Below are positions 1 through 13,657 of a DNA stretch of 64,000 bases, in pieces. Position 1 is the first letter of the stretch; each line of letters begins with the position of its first letter. Source of the DNA: Pomacea canaliculata (lineage: Eukaryota; Mollusca; Gastropoda; Architaenioglossa; Ampullariidae). The notes under the pieces are model-generated. The model was not told the DNA's origin. It searched no databases and saw nothing but the letters and a program-made list of their open reading frames with translations. The translations under genes and the position numbers were made by a program. The stretch is from NCBI RefSeq assembly GCF_003073045.1, contig NC_037594.1, positions 31,422,737 to 31,486,736 on the forward strand, in the 5' to 3' direction.

Positions 1-1730
1 ACATCATAGTCAGTGACTGAAGATAAGGCTACAGAGCGCAGCAGGACACGTGACTCTGTGTCTCAGGTCACTGAGGGTTGCTGGGAAGTCCAAGAAAATG
101 TTCCAACGGAAGTTTAGTCTTGTAAGTAAGCAAATCATTCTGATGTCTAGCTTCTGATAATGAGGAGCGCAGGACACGACTGGCAAAGCAACAAAGAAAG
201 AAAAGTTGTTTTCAGTATACCTTAGAAGGCAGACTAGTAAGAACTTGCTTTTGTACAAAATACAAATAAATTTAATTGAAAATATTATAGACAGGTCATT
301 ATTCGCTACTAGATAATATTTCCCGGTAGCCGCTAAATATGGAAACAAAAGTAAATAAGGTTTCCTTGGATGTCTCGTGAAGTTCATTCTACACTTGCAC
401 TGCATTTTTATGTCTACACCTGCCACAGGTAATCACAAATGAACTCAAATAATCTTTCTGTTGTCTGAGTGAGGTTTGATTAATCAGCGTGCAAGAGACC
501 GTTGATGTGCATCAGCAAGCCCAAACTTCATCAATAAGAAAGAAAGAAAGTGTGAGAAAACCAAATAAACAAGCAAAAGGAAGACAAGAAGACTATGAAG
601 TCTCAGACTCCCAGAAGCCAACAGACGGAAGTGCCAGAAGTTTTTTGACACTCGGCGATAAGGTATGTGCTATCATCAGCTCGGTCTCGGGGGCATCTGC
701 TCGTGGTGTGGTTTATTTTCACTTGTCACCTCCACGTGCTCCCCCATAGGTTAAATAGTGCTGGCCCTTTGTCTTCCCTCCCCTCGGCGCCTCCTTTCTC
801 TTCTCTTTCGTCTTATCATCCACCCCGCCACCCCGAACCATGTTCATCATTCTCCCCCCGTCTGACAAAAGACCCTCCACAAATCAAACCCGTGTGTTCG
901 GTTCTGCCATATGTTTCGTGTCGAGTTTTGTTTCCAGGACAAGAACCGGAAGTACTGATCATGAACTGAGTGAGATTTATTACCTGTAATTACCTGTGTG
1001 TGTGGTAGGATTTATGTTGTATGGAGAAGTGTGTTCATTCAGGTATTCTATATTTTCTCTCCATGATCCCTTTTGTGACCCCTGTTGTAAGGTCATCTTA
1101 CACATCTAGGTCTTCTTTCTAGTGTTTTTCCCTGGTTTAGCACTCATGATAAAGTACCGAGAACTTAATAAACTCCACTTAATCATGTTCTTCCGTCCAT
1201 ACATCATGAATTTATTCGTCTGTCTGTCTCTCTGTGGAGCTGGGCTCTCATCGATCATCTATTTTATTTGTAACCCGACGAGTGGCCACGAGGCTCACCC
1301 GTTCCACCTCGGGTATCTAGTGACAACAGGAGTCGTTAAGGACGGTCACGTGACTACATGAAGGCGGGTGCTCAGACAACGGGCAGGACACAAACTGTCA
1401 GCATCTTACACAAGTCATGCTTCATTTATATAAAATACACACTGGCCACGAAAATAATCTGATACGAGAAGGATATAATTTAAACTTCTCCTGTAGAAAT
1501 GCACGCATGTCATATTAACTTAAGAAAAATCTTTTGCAAAAATGTAATTACAGAGCTAGAAATGTCATTAACAAAATGAAATCACGAAGCATTTTCTTTT
1601 TTTAAAATATATTTTATTTCTATTTTTGTAAATATACTTTATTTTTAGCGGTGTGAACCCTACAGTCCATCCAGGGGATACAGTTCATCGCTTTGAGTAA
1701 TTTCCCAGCTTTACAAGCTTACTAACCGAG
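1..1730. other. Gene-poor stretch, nothing recognised
   Basis: ORFs here are short, lack recognisable domains and overlap on several strands. I see no convincing exon, RNA gene or mobile element. A few A/T-rich runs (about 1590-1650) and a pyrimidine-rich tract (about 770-850) are present. Confidence 0.5.
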
Positions 1731-1773
1731 TACCAATCAATCGATGAATCAGTCAATCAGTCAATCAATCAAC
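1731..1773. repeat. Imperfect (TCAA)n/(TCAG)n tetranucleotide repeat
   Basis: About ten imperfect copies of a four-base unit (tcaa, tcag, tcga) follow each other. It is an ordinary microsatellite with no sign of function. Confidence 0.7.
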
Positions 1774-2034
1774 AGTGTCTGTAAAAAGCACAAGTGCAGA
1801 ACAAAAATTTATCTTAAGATTCGTTTTAGCTGGTGAAATGGATTCCAAGTGAAAATGTTGATGTGATGGAGTCTGATGATGTTGGACGACAATCATGAAG
1901 ACAGAGAAAAGTTTATTTTTTCAGTGTAAGCGGGAGGAGACCAAACACTCAACGGATACCTGACCGATGTTGGGAGGATCATGACACGGATGCCGCCTGA
2001 AGTTGTTCCATGTGAGGAAGTTCCCAGTGCCAGA

Positions 2035-2107
2035 GGTGTTCACGTCAAGCGGTTGCGGGATCGGCCCACCCGGTGGGTGGTCTTGGTTCGAATCCACTTT
2101 CGTCACC
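2035..2107 (+). repeat. tRNA-like sequence, probably a SINE head or tRNA relic
   Basis: A perfect pol III B-box core (GGTTCGAATCC) lies at about 2088-2098. The 73-base interval begins GGTG and ends CACC, as paired acceptor ends would. A working cloverleaf does not form: only three T-stem pairs hold, the anticodon-arm region is instead a CCCACC/GGTGGG hairpin, and no good A-box is visible. I therefore call it a tRNA-derived repeat rather than a functional tRNA gene. Confidence 0.35.
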
Positions 2108-2495
2108 TTAGCTTGCCTTGCAGGCAAATGTCTGCGCTGACATCACTTATGGTGCGAACCTGATCAGTTGCCCCAACAACATCCAAACCCGCCTTCCCTT
2201 TCCGCCCCCAGCACCCGCCGCGCAGGTGCAGCAGTCACGTGGCTTCCGTCAGCGGCATGTGGCGGCACGCGCCCTGCACGTCAGACGTTCACTGACGTCT
2301 GCTGACGTGGTGTTGGCGGTGGTGATGGCGATCAGGACGGATGGACGGGGTGCGTGCCAGGGTTGGGGGACTCAGGAAGGGATGGGAGGTGCATGCTACA
2401 GGTCACTCACCAGGTCATTCGCTGCTGGTCAGTGTTCTTGCCGCAAGAACATCCTAATTACCAAGTGGCTGTCTGCTTTAGAAGTGCGTGGGACT

Positions 2496-2547
2496 GTGCT
2501 TATTTATTGTGGTTATTTATTGTGGTTATTTATTGTGCTTATTTATA
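2496..2547. repeat. Four tandem copies of a 13-bp unit
   Basis: The unit gtggttatttatt or its close variant gtgcttatttatt occurs four times head to tail. It is a small minisatellite in non-coding sequence. Confidence 0.85.
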
Positions 2548-5251
2548 GGCATTGCCTCATACACGGAGTCTGGCCTCAGTTCCCTGACAGGCTCCTAGAG
2601 CGTGACGGTTCCAGTTTACCGCCCTCGGTCATGGTTCAATGCCTTGCAATGTGAGTGTTTGTAAGAGAATTGAAGATGAGTGCTGACTTCTGACTGCTGA
2701 TCTTTGCTTGCTGTCTTCTTATAATATAGTATATAATACTGACTGCGAATATTGCACTGTTCATATCTTTTACAGACTAGATGGTTTGGTAGTTACTTTA
2801 GGTTTACTCTTGAGACACCAGCCACAGGCTAGCTCCACACTGGTGATGATGTTACTAACAAAGGTATTATTTCAGCTTGCATTGGATCAGAGCACACATA
2901 ACGGTCATTGTTTAATGAGCCAAGGAGCAACGTGTTAGTTTTCTTGGCTGAAAACTGAAAAATGCAATACGTATACTGATATTACCCTGGAGACAATAAA
3001 ATCCTTGGCAAAGACTTTCCCTCGCCAGCTTGAAAAGGTCAAGAGATGGCAGAAGTGGTCAGACTGATCCCAAGTACAGCTCCAGGCTCTCTTCCTATTT
3101 AGTCCACTAAACCCTTAAGACTCGATGAAGCTGAGGATGTGGACTTTAAAGGTGGCCTCACATCATACATGAAGCACGCATGCACTCAAGTAATATCCTC
3201 AAAGCCCAACCACGAGAAAAACTCATTGCAGTCATTTAGATAACAGAGACGATGTCTTTGACTGCACTTTCCTTCTGAGTGTATGGTGGTATAGGAAACT
3301 GAGTTCTTCCCACTCCACATCCCATCCCTGACCACGCCAGCCACAGCCTCCAGGCGCGAAAAAAAAAATAGAAAGAAAAAAAGACTGTTGAACAGAAAGG
3401 GAGAGAATTCTCGTCCCCTTGATAAGGTCAAGCACTAGCGGAAGTGTGAAGAGTGATCTCAAGTAGCCGACGAACACAGTGAGTCCATAAATAATCGCCA
3501 TATCTGCCATCTTTACGATTCGATGAACTGCAAATGGAGCGAGTCGCCAGCCACCACAGTGAGCGCGCGCACGTGCCGCGGGGTTGTGACCCGCCTTTGT
3601 GCAACCACTCCAACCTGACAGCCACCACCACTACTACCACCACCAACACCACCGCCAACACCCCATCTGGTCGGCACCCGCCACAGGTCTGCAGAGTTCG
3701 GTGTTGTTGCCTTCCAGTTGCTCTTTGCCCATTCTCTCGCGTGTAAACACTCCCTCCCTCTCTCCGCCTCACAAAAAGAAGACAGTGCTCCGGTTTTCCA
3801 TTCTTCCTATTTCCCCCAACGTCTCTCTATTCCATCCCACCACTTGTCTCTCTTTCTATTTATGAGTGTGTGTGAGAGAGAGGGAGAAAAAAACTGGGAA
3901 AGGGAAATAGAGAGCACAACGCAAACGCATCCACTCACAAGCAAACACATACTCACGCAGGCATACATAAAGTCTGATTAACTAGTAATCTAATTAAAAG
4001 AGGCCGAAAACTGTTTCAGATGTAGCACACCACATGTTCTTCCTTTTGATTTAACCACGTCCATTTAATTAATTATATCAGGCTGATGGTCTCCAAAGGA
4101 CGTCACTGGATCATGGTCTCTATTCACTGGCAGCAGTCGTCGGTCGTTTTTAAAAACAACCAGTGGGATGAGCAGTCACACTTGAGCACACACACACATA
4201 TACATACGTAGTCAAGCATAAACAGACTTGCCAGCACCATAGCCTGGTACATAGCACTGGTCACAAAGGTTTGACACTGAGCCATCAGTGAGCGAGAAAT
4301 GGAGTAAAGGAGTGGCACACTGTCACAAATGAAAACAGGATCCAAACCACAAGAGCAGACAGGGACTATCTCAGACTGGGAGGTCCTCTTTACTCATGTG
4401 GTCCTTGTTTCCGACTCGCTGTGAGTGGCAGCTGAGATGTCGATGTGAGCAGGGCTCACCAAACCCACGCCAAGTCTCGTGGCATCTCGTGGTGTCTCGT
4501 TTCACTGGCTCTCGGGCCGAGATGTTGCAGGATAACTCAAGTGTAACCGGACCCGGTCGCTATCCCACACGTGGGCAAATCAGAGCGAATTTATTTGTCT
4601 TGGTGGGTTTGCTTGGGCTGCGATTGCTGTTGTTTTTGTTTTATCCAGCTGTTTGCAAGCTAGCTTGCTCCAAACACTTGTCAGGACACATCTTGATAGG
4701 TGGCACTGCCGTGCAGGCGGGTCACTGTACGGGAGGGTCAGCTTCGATGCTTGTATTTTATTACCTGCTTAATTGATGCTACCCACCCAGCTACTGCTAC
4801 CCATCCAGCTACTGCTATCCTCGGATGTGATGGATACTGGTTCCTGCCTGAATCAGATTAACACAAAGGTTGCTATTTTTATCCCTTTCTTTGTAAAAGT
4901 TACTGTAACAAAGCTTCACGTGACCTGAGGTAACACTCAGTACGTTGGTAAGCACGTGACCTAAGTGCTTGAATGACGCCCATCCTCGCTTGACTTTTCA
5001 TTTATTTCAAGCTTGCACTCTCATGTTTCCCACGAGCAACCGCTTTACAGACAAGTTGCCGGCCCTTGCCTGGGGAGTGCTGTCCCTTTGCCACCGGAAA
5101 CAAGAGCTTACCACATGACCCCACGAAGATCAATCGCCGAAGGTCGCATCATGACTTGCTTCCGCCTGGAGGTTCGTCAGTACTCGTGGTGTCTGGAACT
5201 CGCATTCCCATCATGCACGGAATGGCCGCTTCCAACGGCTCATGCGCCAAG
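2548..5251. other. Gene-poor stretch, nothing recognised
   Basis: Only short domain-free ORFs are present, some created by low-complexity tracts (CAC/ACC repeats near 3620-3660, GA-rich tract near 3865-3915). No exon or RNA gene can be supported. Confidence 0.5.
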
Positions 5252-5273
5252 CTCCTCCTCCTCCTCCTCCTCC
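5252..5273. repeat. (CTC)n microsatellite
   Basis: Seven tandem CTC units. It generates the Ser- or Arg-rich runs in the ORFs crossing it, so those ORFs are not evidence of coding. Confidence 0.9.
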
Positions 5274-8200
5274 TACTCACTGAATGAACCCTCGCACCTG
5301 ACGACCCTCCGCCGTCTTTATTAGAGTCGATTTGTGTTAATGGGGCTGCGGCCAGCATTTTCCATGACTGAATGCGTTTGACATGATCACAGCAGGCCGG
5401 GGTAGCAGGCCCTCCTTCTTCATCAGCTTCAACACAGATATCCGGGGTGACCTCCGTGCAACCCCCGCTTGCCGAGTGTTTCCGTTATGAGGACGAACAT
5501 CTTTTCTGCTCGCGTGGAGATCACCTGTCGTGATACAGCCTCCCATGTAGATGATGCCTTTTCTTGATAATTTCACACGCGTACGATCTGGGGGCAAGAG
5601 CAATCAACGGGGACAAATCAAAATGATATTACAAGAAAAAAAAACCCTGAGAAGATAGGTGGCGTGTTTTTAGAACTTTCAAAGTTTTTTTTCTTAGTTT
5701 AAAATCTCTTCAGTGTATGAGGCAACAAACTGCTTGTCTCAAGACAGCAGGAGGTTATAATGCTTTATTCAGGGAGGGACTGGAACACTAGCAACTTGAA
5801 CATCTGCTGCGCAAATGAGTGAATTTTTTTTTATTTTTTTGTAGTGCATTCAAAACACTCCATCGGACATTAAAAACGAGTGAATATACATCACCCTTGT
5901 GCCTAATAGACAGTCACTTTGTTTTTGTTTTCTATCATTTTAAGAATCTTAAATGGGACTTCAGTGAACTTTTCTCACACTTCTCATCTTCACTTTCAAA
6001 TATGTCCTTGTTCATTCCTTGGTCTGTTTTTTATCACCTTTTTTCATCCGGACTTCATTGGACCGTGAAATCGTCCTGAAGAAGGTGACTGTTAACCTCT
6101 CCTTTAAACCATGAATGGTTTTACCTGGAAAAAGGAATATTTGCTTCTTGAAACATATGCTGGATGATTTGTTGTTATGCACCTGGAGCTGAGGAGAGGA
6201 CATCAGGTCGGTATTATCCCCTTCACGAGGCTCCGCTCTCAGTCCGACATCAAAAAAGGTCTGTAGCTACAGACGCCATGTCTTTGTGGAGGAAGACCGT
6301 CTGTGGACTAAGTGGACCCCCAGAGGTCAGGCGGTTCGTGGATAATTTGGGGGTTGGCTTATGTCAAAAAGGATCAAAGGATCAGAGAGATGAAAGAGAC
6401 GATATAAGCGAGGAAAGGGGAGAGAAGGGGGTAGAATGGAAAAGAGAGAGAAGGGAACTAGAGATTCCCATGAACCTACTGTGTACTTGTCAAGCCGACT
6501 GCACTCTGTCCGGCAAAGCAGGCAGAGAATAAACAAAAACATGCACTCAAAGCTGTGAGCGTGGTATGCAGACTAGAATGTTCCTGTAGTCCATAATACG
6601 CAGACTCGCAGCGCCACCTGGGATAAAACACTCGGCTTACAAAAGGAAGGGCAAAGCCTGAGTTCTGAGTAAGTTTTGTCTAAAGTCCTTGCAAGAAGTT
6701 CTGTACAAGACAGTTTACAATAACAGCTTTAATATACTGAGAGTTAGCAGCTAGTTGTCTATGGATGCACCTCTGCCTTCAGTTCACAGACAGACAGACT
6801 GCAATAAGTTCTGTTTAATGACAGTTTACAATATTTTTTATATAAGTAGTTTGCGAAGAAACAACATGCAGTACGTTCTGTTTAGAGACCAGGATTGCAG
6901 TTTCGGCAGTTTATCAATAAAATTTTCAATGGTGTGAAATAATTTCTATTTAGAAGCTATTTGCAAGAAGTTTTAAACAGAAGCAGTCTCGGTCAGTCAG
7001 TCATCCCTTGACGGGTATCTGTCGTTGGGAGATCAGTGGACAGACGTGGCAGGTGACAGGTCCCAGATTATTGCCTGTTGTGATACCAATCCAGTCTTTG
7101 AAGTTTGAGTTTGTATCCCCGGTACAGAAGAGTAACACTAACCCCTCCGGAGTACAAAGCCTTCTAAACAGTTGCTGATTGGCAGGAAAGTCGGACAGCA
7201 ATCATCGTTGAACAGTCTGTCGGGAGAGTGTTTCTACAGATGCAGATTGATCACCTAGTAGTAATGTATGTTTAACCTGTCCTTGCTAATATCAGGGTTT
7301 TCTTTCATGAGGAGAGAGATCTCAAAGTGGAAACCATCGTTCAACGGCATTATTTAACAAGGGTGAGTGACCTGATGCCAGAAATCATCTCCATTTTGCT
7401 TCAGTGGAGAATTTAGCCATCGACTACAGTCTCATGGTATCAGCCTAAGATCCAATACACAACATTTTTATTTGTCATTAATATATCCCGCCATACAAGA
7501 TCGCATTCATGTCCCCATACATAAATAATAGATATTGGTAAAAAGACAATGTTGGAGGTTTTTCCGGTCACAAAGTAGAGAAGTCATTTGTCCGTAGTTC
7601 TACACAAGCCTCACAAATTTTATTTCGATTTTAAAAAAAGATGTCGACATCTTGCTTTTGTCCTTCTGTCGTTGGGAAATGAGAGGTCTAGACTAGAACA
7701 CATTATGACTGGTGAGCTGGAGTGCTTGTAGTGAGACAGCCCCAAACCTGACAGTGGAATTAACAGACTCAGAATGAGAATTCTCAGATGTCTCCTGTGT
7801 GCTGGGGGGACCACGTGCAGCTAAGACTGGACTCAGGGCCGTGAAGAGGATGAGAGCAGGGCAACGGCTGTGTAACCGACTTCCTTAGCTCTCCTGGAAT
7901 TAGAGGAAAGGGGATTCACTCTCTCTCGAGAGAGAGATAAAGCGCCGAGCACACATTTACATTTTTACAGAATGTAGATGAGCCTCCTGTGCTCTTCCTG
8001 AGAGTATGACTCACGTATGAGGGATGAAGCCAGATGATGATGATGAGGAGGAGGAGGTTGATAAAGATACTAATAACATGAAAAATAACAAAAACACAAT
8101 TTTAAAAAAAAACAAGAAAAGAAAACATAAATTGATAGTACACACTTTCTTATTTCTCTCCTTTTTTTCCTCGTCTTCTTTCTTTATCTCTTATTGCTCC

Positions 8201-8534
8201 TTTTTTTTTTTCCTTCCTGTCCTTCGTTTTCAATTCCTCCTGTCCCATTTCTCTAACCATAAATCAATCAATTTGAAGAGAATGCAACTTGATGCTATCA
8301 TACTGCCACATAAAGCATTCAGGTCTCTGTTGTAACCTCAGACAATAATATGAAACCTTGTCCAACATCACAATATTTAAATATTATCTGTCGCTTTGAT
8401 CAACGTTTCTGTGGAGGTTTCTGTAGCAAAGATGCTAAATTACTGTAGAAAACTGATACCTGAACTTCTTTCTTCTTCCTCACTGACCCCTTCAATCGAA
8501 GTCGCCCCTAAAACAAAAGCAAGATTGTTTTCAG
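5274..8534. other. Gene-poor stretch, nothing recognised
   Basis: No ORF with a recognisable domain. Simple-sequence tracts occur at 6400-6450 (purine-rich) and 8033-8055 (GAT/GAG units followed by A- and T-rich runs). Confidence 0.5.
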
Positions 8535-8913
8535 TTACTCCATGATGGGAGCTGATGGCTGGAGCCAGCAGTCGGTGGCCAGACAGTGCATTCCACCTGC
8601 AGCCTCATCACAAGGTGTGCTCAATAAGCCTATCGATGGCAGATGCCCCTCAGGTAACATCCCGCCATTTTGTTTGAAGTGCAAAGAGAATGGCTTCCAG
8701 ATAAATTGGATTGGCTCTCAGGCAGGGTCTGTGATACCATCCTGTCGTGCAGGAACGTACTTAGGGCCGGCAACTTCTGCCATTCTAGCCAAACATGAAA
8801 GTAAAGTGCCCGTAGCAGTCGTGAACTGTGGAGATTTTTTACAAGAGGCTTCTGGAAGCTCAAAGCTTCTGGAAAAATTCAAAAACGAGATAGTGTTCGT
8901 CACGCCTAAATAA
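8535..8913 (+). CDS. Unrecognised 123-codon ORF, possible terminal exon
   Basis: A good 3' splice site (gattgttttcag) ends at 8534, and an ATG at 8542 opens a 123-residue frame with balanced composition and six cysteines (including a CLKC motif). It ends at a TAA embedded in AATAAA (8909-8914), followed by a GT-rich stretch with repeated ttgttattg units, as at a cleavage site. I do not recognise the protein: no signal peptide, membrane segment or known motif is evident. It could be a last exon, a short gene or a relic. The case rests on the splice and poly(A) context more than on the protein. Confidence 0.3.
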
Positions 8914-11900
8914 AGATTGAAGACTGTTGTATGCCTGCAACTGTTATTGTTATTGTTATTCCTCATTATTAATGGCATCAGAATATAAGCAAATTTTTTT
9001 TAAGGGGAAATAACTCATTATTCATCAACAGGACTTTAAAGATAATCTTTGATATTTAGATGTCAGAATTTTGAAGACATTTTTAAGTCAATCCCTTTAA
9101 GTGTTATTTTGTTTTCTCTCACTGAAGGACGACAATCTATTTCGTACATAAAGAGACAATGTAAACAAACAGGAGCATAGTGGGAGGAGGGAATTCAGCG
9201 TAAAGTTGTTATTAGGTGTATGGTACAGATGCAGTAAATGTTAAAAATAATCAAGAATAAAATTAATATTAATACATACAACAATATCTCACTCGCACGC
9301 ACACACACACACACACGTATCCACGCACTCACAATACAAATACAGAATTCTGTTTTAGCATCGGATGAGCACATGACACCTCGGCGTGAGGAGAGGAGAA
9401 AAGAGCCTCCCAGGCAGAAGAATGCCAAAGCCGCAGCAGTCCATGCATGAGCTGATAGGGTTGTGGGAGATTATTTCAAACTCAAAATATCAGCTGCGCA
9501 CCGTGCACCATCGCGCACGTGGGACCAGCGAGGTGTGAAGATGAAAGCCTGGACGCGCGTGTTGGCCGCCACGTGCAGACCTGACAACAGACCCGCACAT
9601 CAAAGGCAGGCTTAGCCGCCAGGTCTGGAGGGGCGTGGGGAGCAGAGCTGGAAGAATGAAAGATGAAAAAATGAAATGTAATAAATGGTAATGACGTGTT
9701 GTCTCTAAAATAAATTGGAGAAAATATATGGCAGGCACATCAAGGTTCCTCGTTCCTCTCTCTCACACACACTCAGTTTCCCGTCTGTCTACCCACGTTC
9801 TTCACGTCCGTCCGAGCGATGTTAGGATGAGAGGAGAAAGGAAGCAACGTGGTCTGCGAGGATATCCTGAGGCACATCACCATTAACCACTTTGGGCCAA
9901 TGTAAACTGCTGATGGCAAATATAACTAGCTGCCAGCCCCTTGCCTTGCAGGAAGTTCTGCAGTAATAACCGCCAGGGTATTATCCTGTCCATCTCGTCC
10001 TCCGCCGCCTTTTCCGCCACTTGAGACACGGGACAACTCGACAACTAGACAACTCGACCCTACAGGTCACCGCACTGTCGACACCCGCAGTCTCTACATG
10101 GCCATACAGCACCAGTTCCGCTCCTCAAGGGTTAAAGACCGATAAAAACATTCGAAGCTTTTTTAAAAAAAAATCAGACAAAAAGCCTGCATTAACTGGA
10201 CTGAAAATAGGACATTTTTTCCGAACGAAAATCGGCGGACTAGCCGACGGACATGAAAACATCTTGAAAGTTACAGCAACAACGGGAGAGATTTTATGTC
10301 AAACAGACAAGAATAAGATAAAATATTAAAGATCAAGGACTAGAAAAAAGAGATGAAAATCAGTATCAGATATGGCGTAAAGGTAAATTACAGGGAAAGA
10401 TAGAAAGAAAGTTTTGAGGAGAATAACAGACTTTCCCCCTGTGTTTCCATATTCCCGTCACAGCTGTTTCCCGAGGGGAGGATCAATTGTAATTTCAGTC
10501 TGAACTGAACCTTGTCCTGTGGATGATGATCAAGTGTGAGTAGAGTTCATGAAATACCTGGCAGGTATGTCCATTCAATGTCCAAACACCCTCGGACACG
10601 CAGGGCTCCCTGTGGAAGAAGATAGCAGCGTATATTCTTAGTCTAGTCTCTAATAGAATATTCATGGAATGTCTGTTGTTTGTCCTATTGACTACAGTGA
10701 TAGACAACAGTCCCATCTAAAGATCTGTGTGTGTGTTTTTGTGTGTGTCTGTGATGTAAGAGTCTCCTAGGTATATATATATATGTGTGCGTAAACACAC
10801 ACACGCATGCAAGCACGGACACGCAAGTACAAATCAGAGAGAAAGATGGGGAAAAGGAAAAGGAGAAAAAAAATCAACTGCTCATTAGGATACAGTGCAG
10901 GGATATACATAAATGATGGCAGGAGTGCATACGTACGTAGTACATACATACAGGAGAATTTGCAGGATCAATACCCTCATCCTCATCCCCCTCTGTGCAC
11001 TGGAGGTCAAAGGTGGGCGAGGTGAGCAAGTGTTCACATTCAGATGTAAAGCCAGTGACTAGGGAGGACAGTAAACAGCTTGTTGTGGGATGGTAAACAA
11101 TTTACAGCTCGTCACGCTCTTTGTTGCTCCCTGATGTAGCTGCTGCATCCCTCATTCACATCCTCCGCGGGTGACTTGATCTCATTTCCGCCAGTCCCGC
11201 CATCAGCCGGCTCTAACTGAAAGCTTTGTATCAACCAGACATTTATTTTTAGTCTGTTTATAAGGCTTGTGCTTTTCTTTTAACTCCTAAAAGGGAAACA
11301 GTAACTGTCTCTGTAGAAGTGTTGATTACTAATTTACCATGATCGCACCTGCTGTGTGAGAGAGAGAGTGAGAGAGGAGGGGGAAGGGTAGAAAGGGGAC
11401 AAGATGAAGAAGCGAGACAAAAGAAGGAGGATCGTATTTCCGATTTCACTTTCTTCCCAAAATTACCTCACAATAGAATTTCACAAAAAGGTTATTGAGT
11501 TCGCAAGACGCCGACTCCTTTGTTCACAGAAGATTTTTTTCCTTCCTGCACCTTTTGTTTCCCAGTCAGTGTCTAGATATTGGTGTCCACCGACTTTTAG
11601 AAATGTGAAAAAAAGAAAAGAAAAACTGTTTGTCGACCTTTCCACAGCATCGATCCTCCTCATGGCTGCAGCTGGCTGCCGAGAGATGACGTCACTGCCC
11701 AGCTGTGGCCGTCATACAGGGCAGTTGCCAAGTGGCGGAGGTGTGGCAATTAATTAAGTTCAGGTGCAGATGCGGTTCAACACAGACGGAAGGTCGATGA
11801 TAACAACTGCTTTTGTGAAACACGATATTTGCAGTTATTAGTCAAACACCACAGCCACCACAGGGGACCAGAAGTTGCCAGACTCGCCATCTGTGTGTGT

Positions 11901-13246
11901 GTCTCAGACCTTTACACACCTTCACACGATCTCTCACTGTTCATACACAGGTCACGGTATTTAATGCAATTCATTCACCTGGTCGTCTGTTCAACCCACC
12001 TTTCCTCACTTGTCAGTTTTGTAGACGACAGCATGTCAGAACACCAACATGGAAACTGTGGTGAAGCTGGAGAGCAGCTCGACTACAGACCAGCAAAACA
12101 AGAAACCATACAACGGTTTCTCCAACTCCTCACTGCATCAGGGGTGGGAGGTCAAAGGTTTCATCCCTCCCACTATTTCTGCTTCTACTTCTCTGACCTC
12201 CACTTGCAATAAATGATAGGTCTTCTGGTAGCCTTATTTCACCCCATCTAGACTTGCACATTGTTATTGTCCCACAGAGAGAAACAGAGAAAAAGAAAAC
12301 GCGGAAAGTGTTTCTCTAGATTCTAAGGTGAGCAATAAAAACCGAATTCTCTGTTGGTGAAGTAAAGGTCTTTTGTACAGCTCTCTCTCTCTGTGCTGCT
12401 TGTCTTACGATTTAAATTTCATTCCTTCTCTTACTAGTAACTTTATCTTCCTGGTAACTGAAGGCCACAGGTCTGGTCATAGGCTAAGGGTAAGTTACAC
12501 GTGTACTTACTAAGCTAAAACATGATTTGTGACGATATAGGCAAGAGAGCTTCTGACCAAGGTGACTAATCTCATACACCTAAAATAATAAAGTTAGTTT
12601 TGTATGTGTGTATTTGGTGCAGCAAAGGTAGCACCGTGACAACATTCACTTTGGAACTGCGAACCACTTTTAATATCAGCAGTGACTGGCTCAAGGACCT
12701 TTTGCAAAATTCTGGAGCCCAGGACGATGGATTCATTTATTGGTTCAATCTTTGAATAAATAAGTCTTCGATTAGCGTTGCCTCCCTAGAGTCCAAATTA
12801 TCAGGTAAAATTCTAAAAAAGAATATTAAGGTTAAATTTATCTAGGCAGCCAACTAACATAACAATCTAATCCATCCCAACCTAATAATAAACTAAACTT
12901 TTTCTTCCCTCAAAACAGTGTAAGCCTTTATTTTGCCCTTCTCTGTTCATTTTTTCCTATCATTTCCTTGTCTTTTAAACTTTACCTGTTCTGTCATACA
13001 GTATGGCTAACAATTTAGTTCACAGTGTATACATCGCTGACAATCTTTTAGAAAGTGTTTATGATATCGAACATTGCTGTCGGTTCCATTTACTACGGTG
13101 TAAGAAAAAAATTTAAACGATTAAATAAAAAGTTATTTAAAAAATCTTCAAAAATGTTGCGGGCTATAGCCAGAAGTGTGTACCTTAACAGTTGTTTACT
13201 ACAATGCGTCAACAATTATACAGATTCTACAGTTCTGGGTCCCTAA
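8914..13246. other. Gene-poor stretch with (CA)n tract
   Basis: A (CA)n microsatellite lies at 9295-9317 and a TA-rich/CA-rich patch at about 10770-10805. The other ORFs are short and without recognisable domains. Confidence 0.5.
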
Positions 13247-13657
13247 ACTTCAAAAGTGGATTGCATCCAATCATTTCTGCCTTTGCCTTACACCTACCCA
13301 AATTATTGTGGAGAATATCAGGCTTGCACTTCCACGGGAATAAAATACCTTCGATGTCCTGAGGACTCTGAGTTTTCTTACGATCATTCAACGAAAACAG
13401 ACAACACGGTGTGCGAGAGACGGTCAGAAAACACGTATTGTGGTCAGCGAAGAAGAGAGGATCTAGCGACAACGATGACGACAGCGACAAGGCCGACAGA
13501 TACGACGACAACCGAAGTGAAAGAGACGGTGAAAGCCATCGGAACGACAGATAAAACAACTACGGAATCGAATATTTGTAGCAACACGACCACTATGAAG
13601 TTATGTAAAATTATTGAGTATGCATATGTTTATATATATATATATTCTTTAAATTGA
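13247..13657 (+). CDS. Exon or relic with peritrophin-A (CBM14) type chitin-binding domain and Thr-rich tail
   Basis: The open frame runs from after a TAA at 13244-13246 to a stop at 13655-13657 and has no good start codon, so it is an internal exon or a fragment. The first 55 residues show six cysteines with the spacing and aromatic residues of a type-2 chitin-binding domain: C, 14 residues, C-GEYQA-C, then C-P after nine residues, and a last C. The family usually has an extra glycine or aromatic after C-P. Next comes a stretch rich in Thr (ATTMTTATRPTDTTTTE type), typical of mucin-like linkers in extracellular matrix or shell proteins. Secretion and chitin binding are inferred from the family. 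The nearest upstream 3' splice site (cttcaaaag) is weak, and no partner exon was identified. Confidence 0.45.
   Translation, partial: TSKVDCIQSFLPLPYTYPNYCGEYQACTSTGIKYLRCPEDSEFSYDHSTKTDNTVCERRSENTYCGQRRREDLATTMTTATRPTDTTTTEVKETVKAIGTTDKTTTESNICSNTTTMKLCKIIEYAYVYIYIYSLN

Noticed and set aside
2035..2107. A functional tRNA gene
   Set aside because: The B-box is perfect, but the T stem has mismatches, there is no anticodon arm and no clear A-box.
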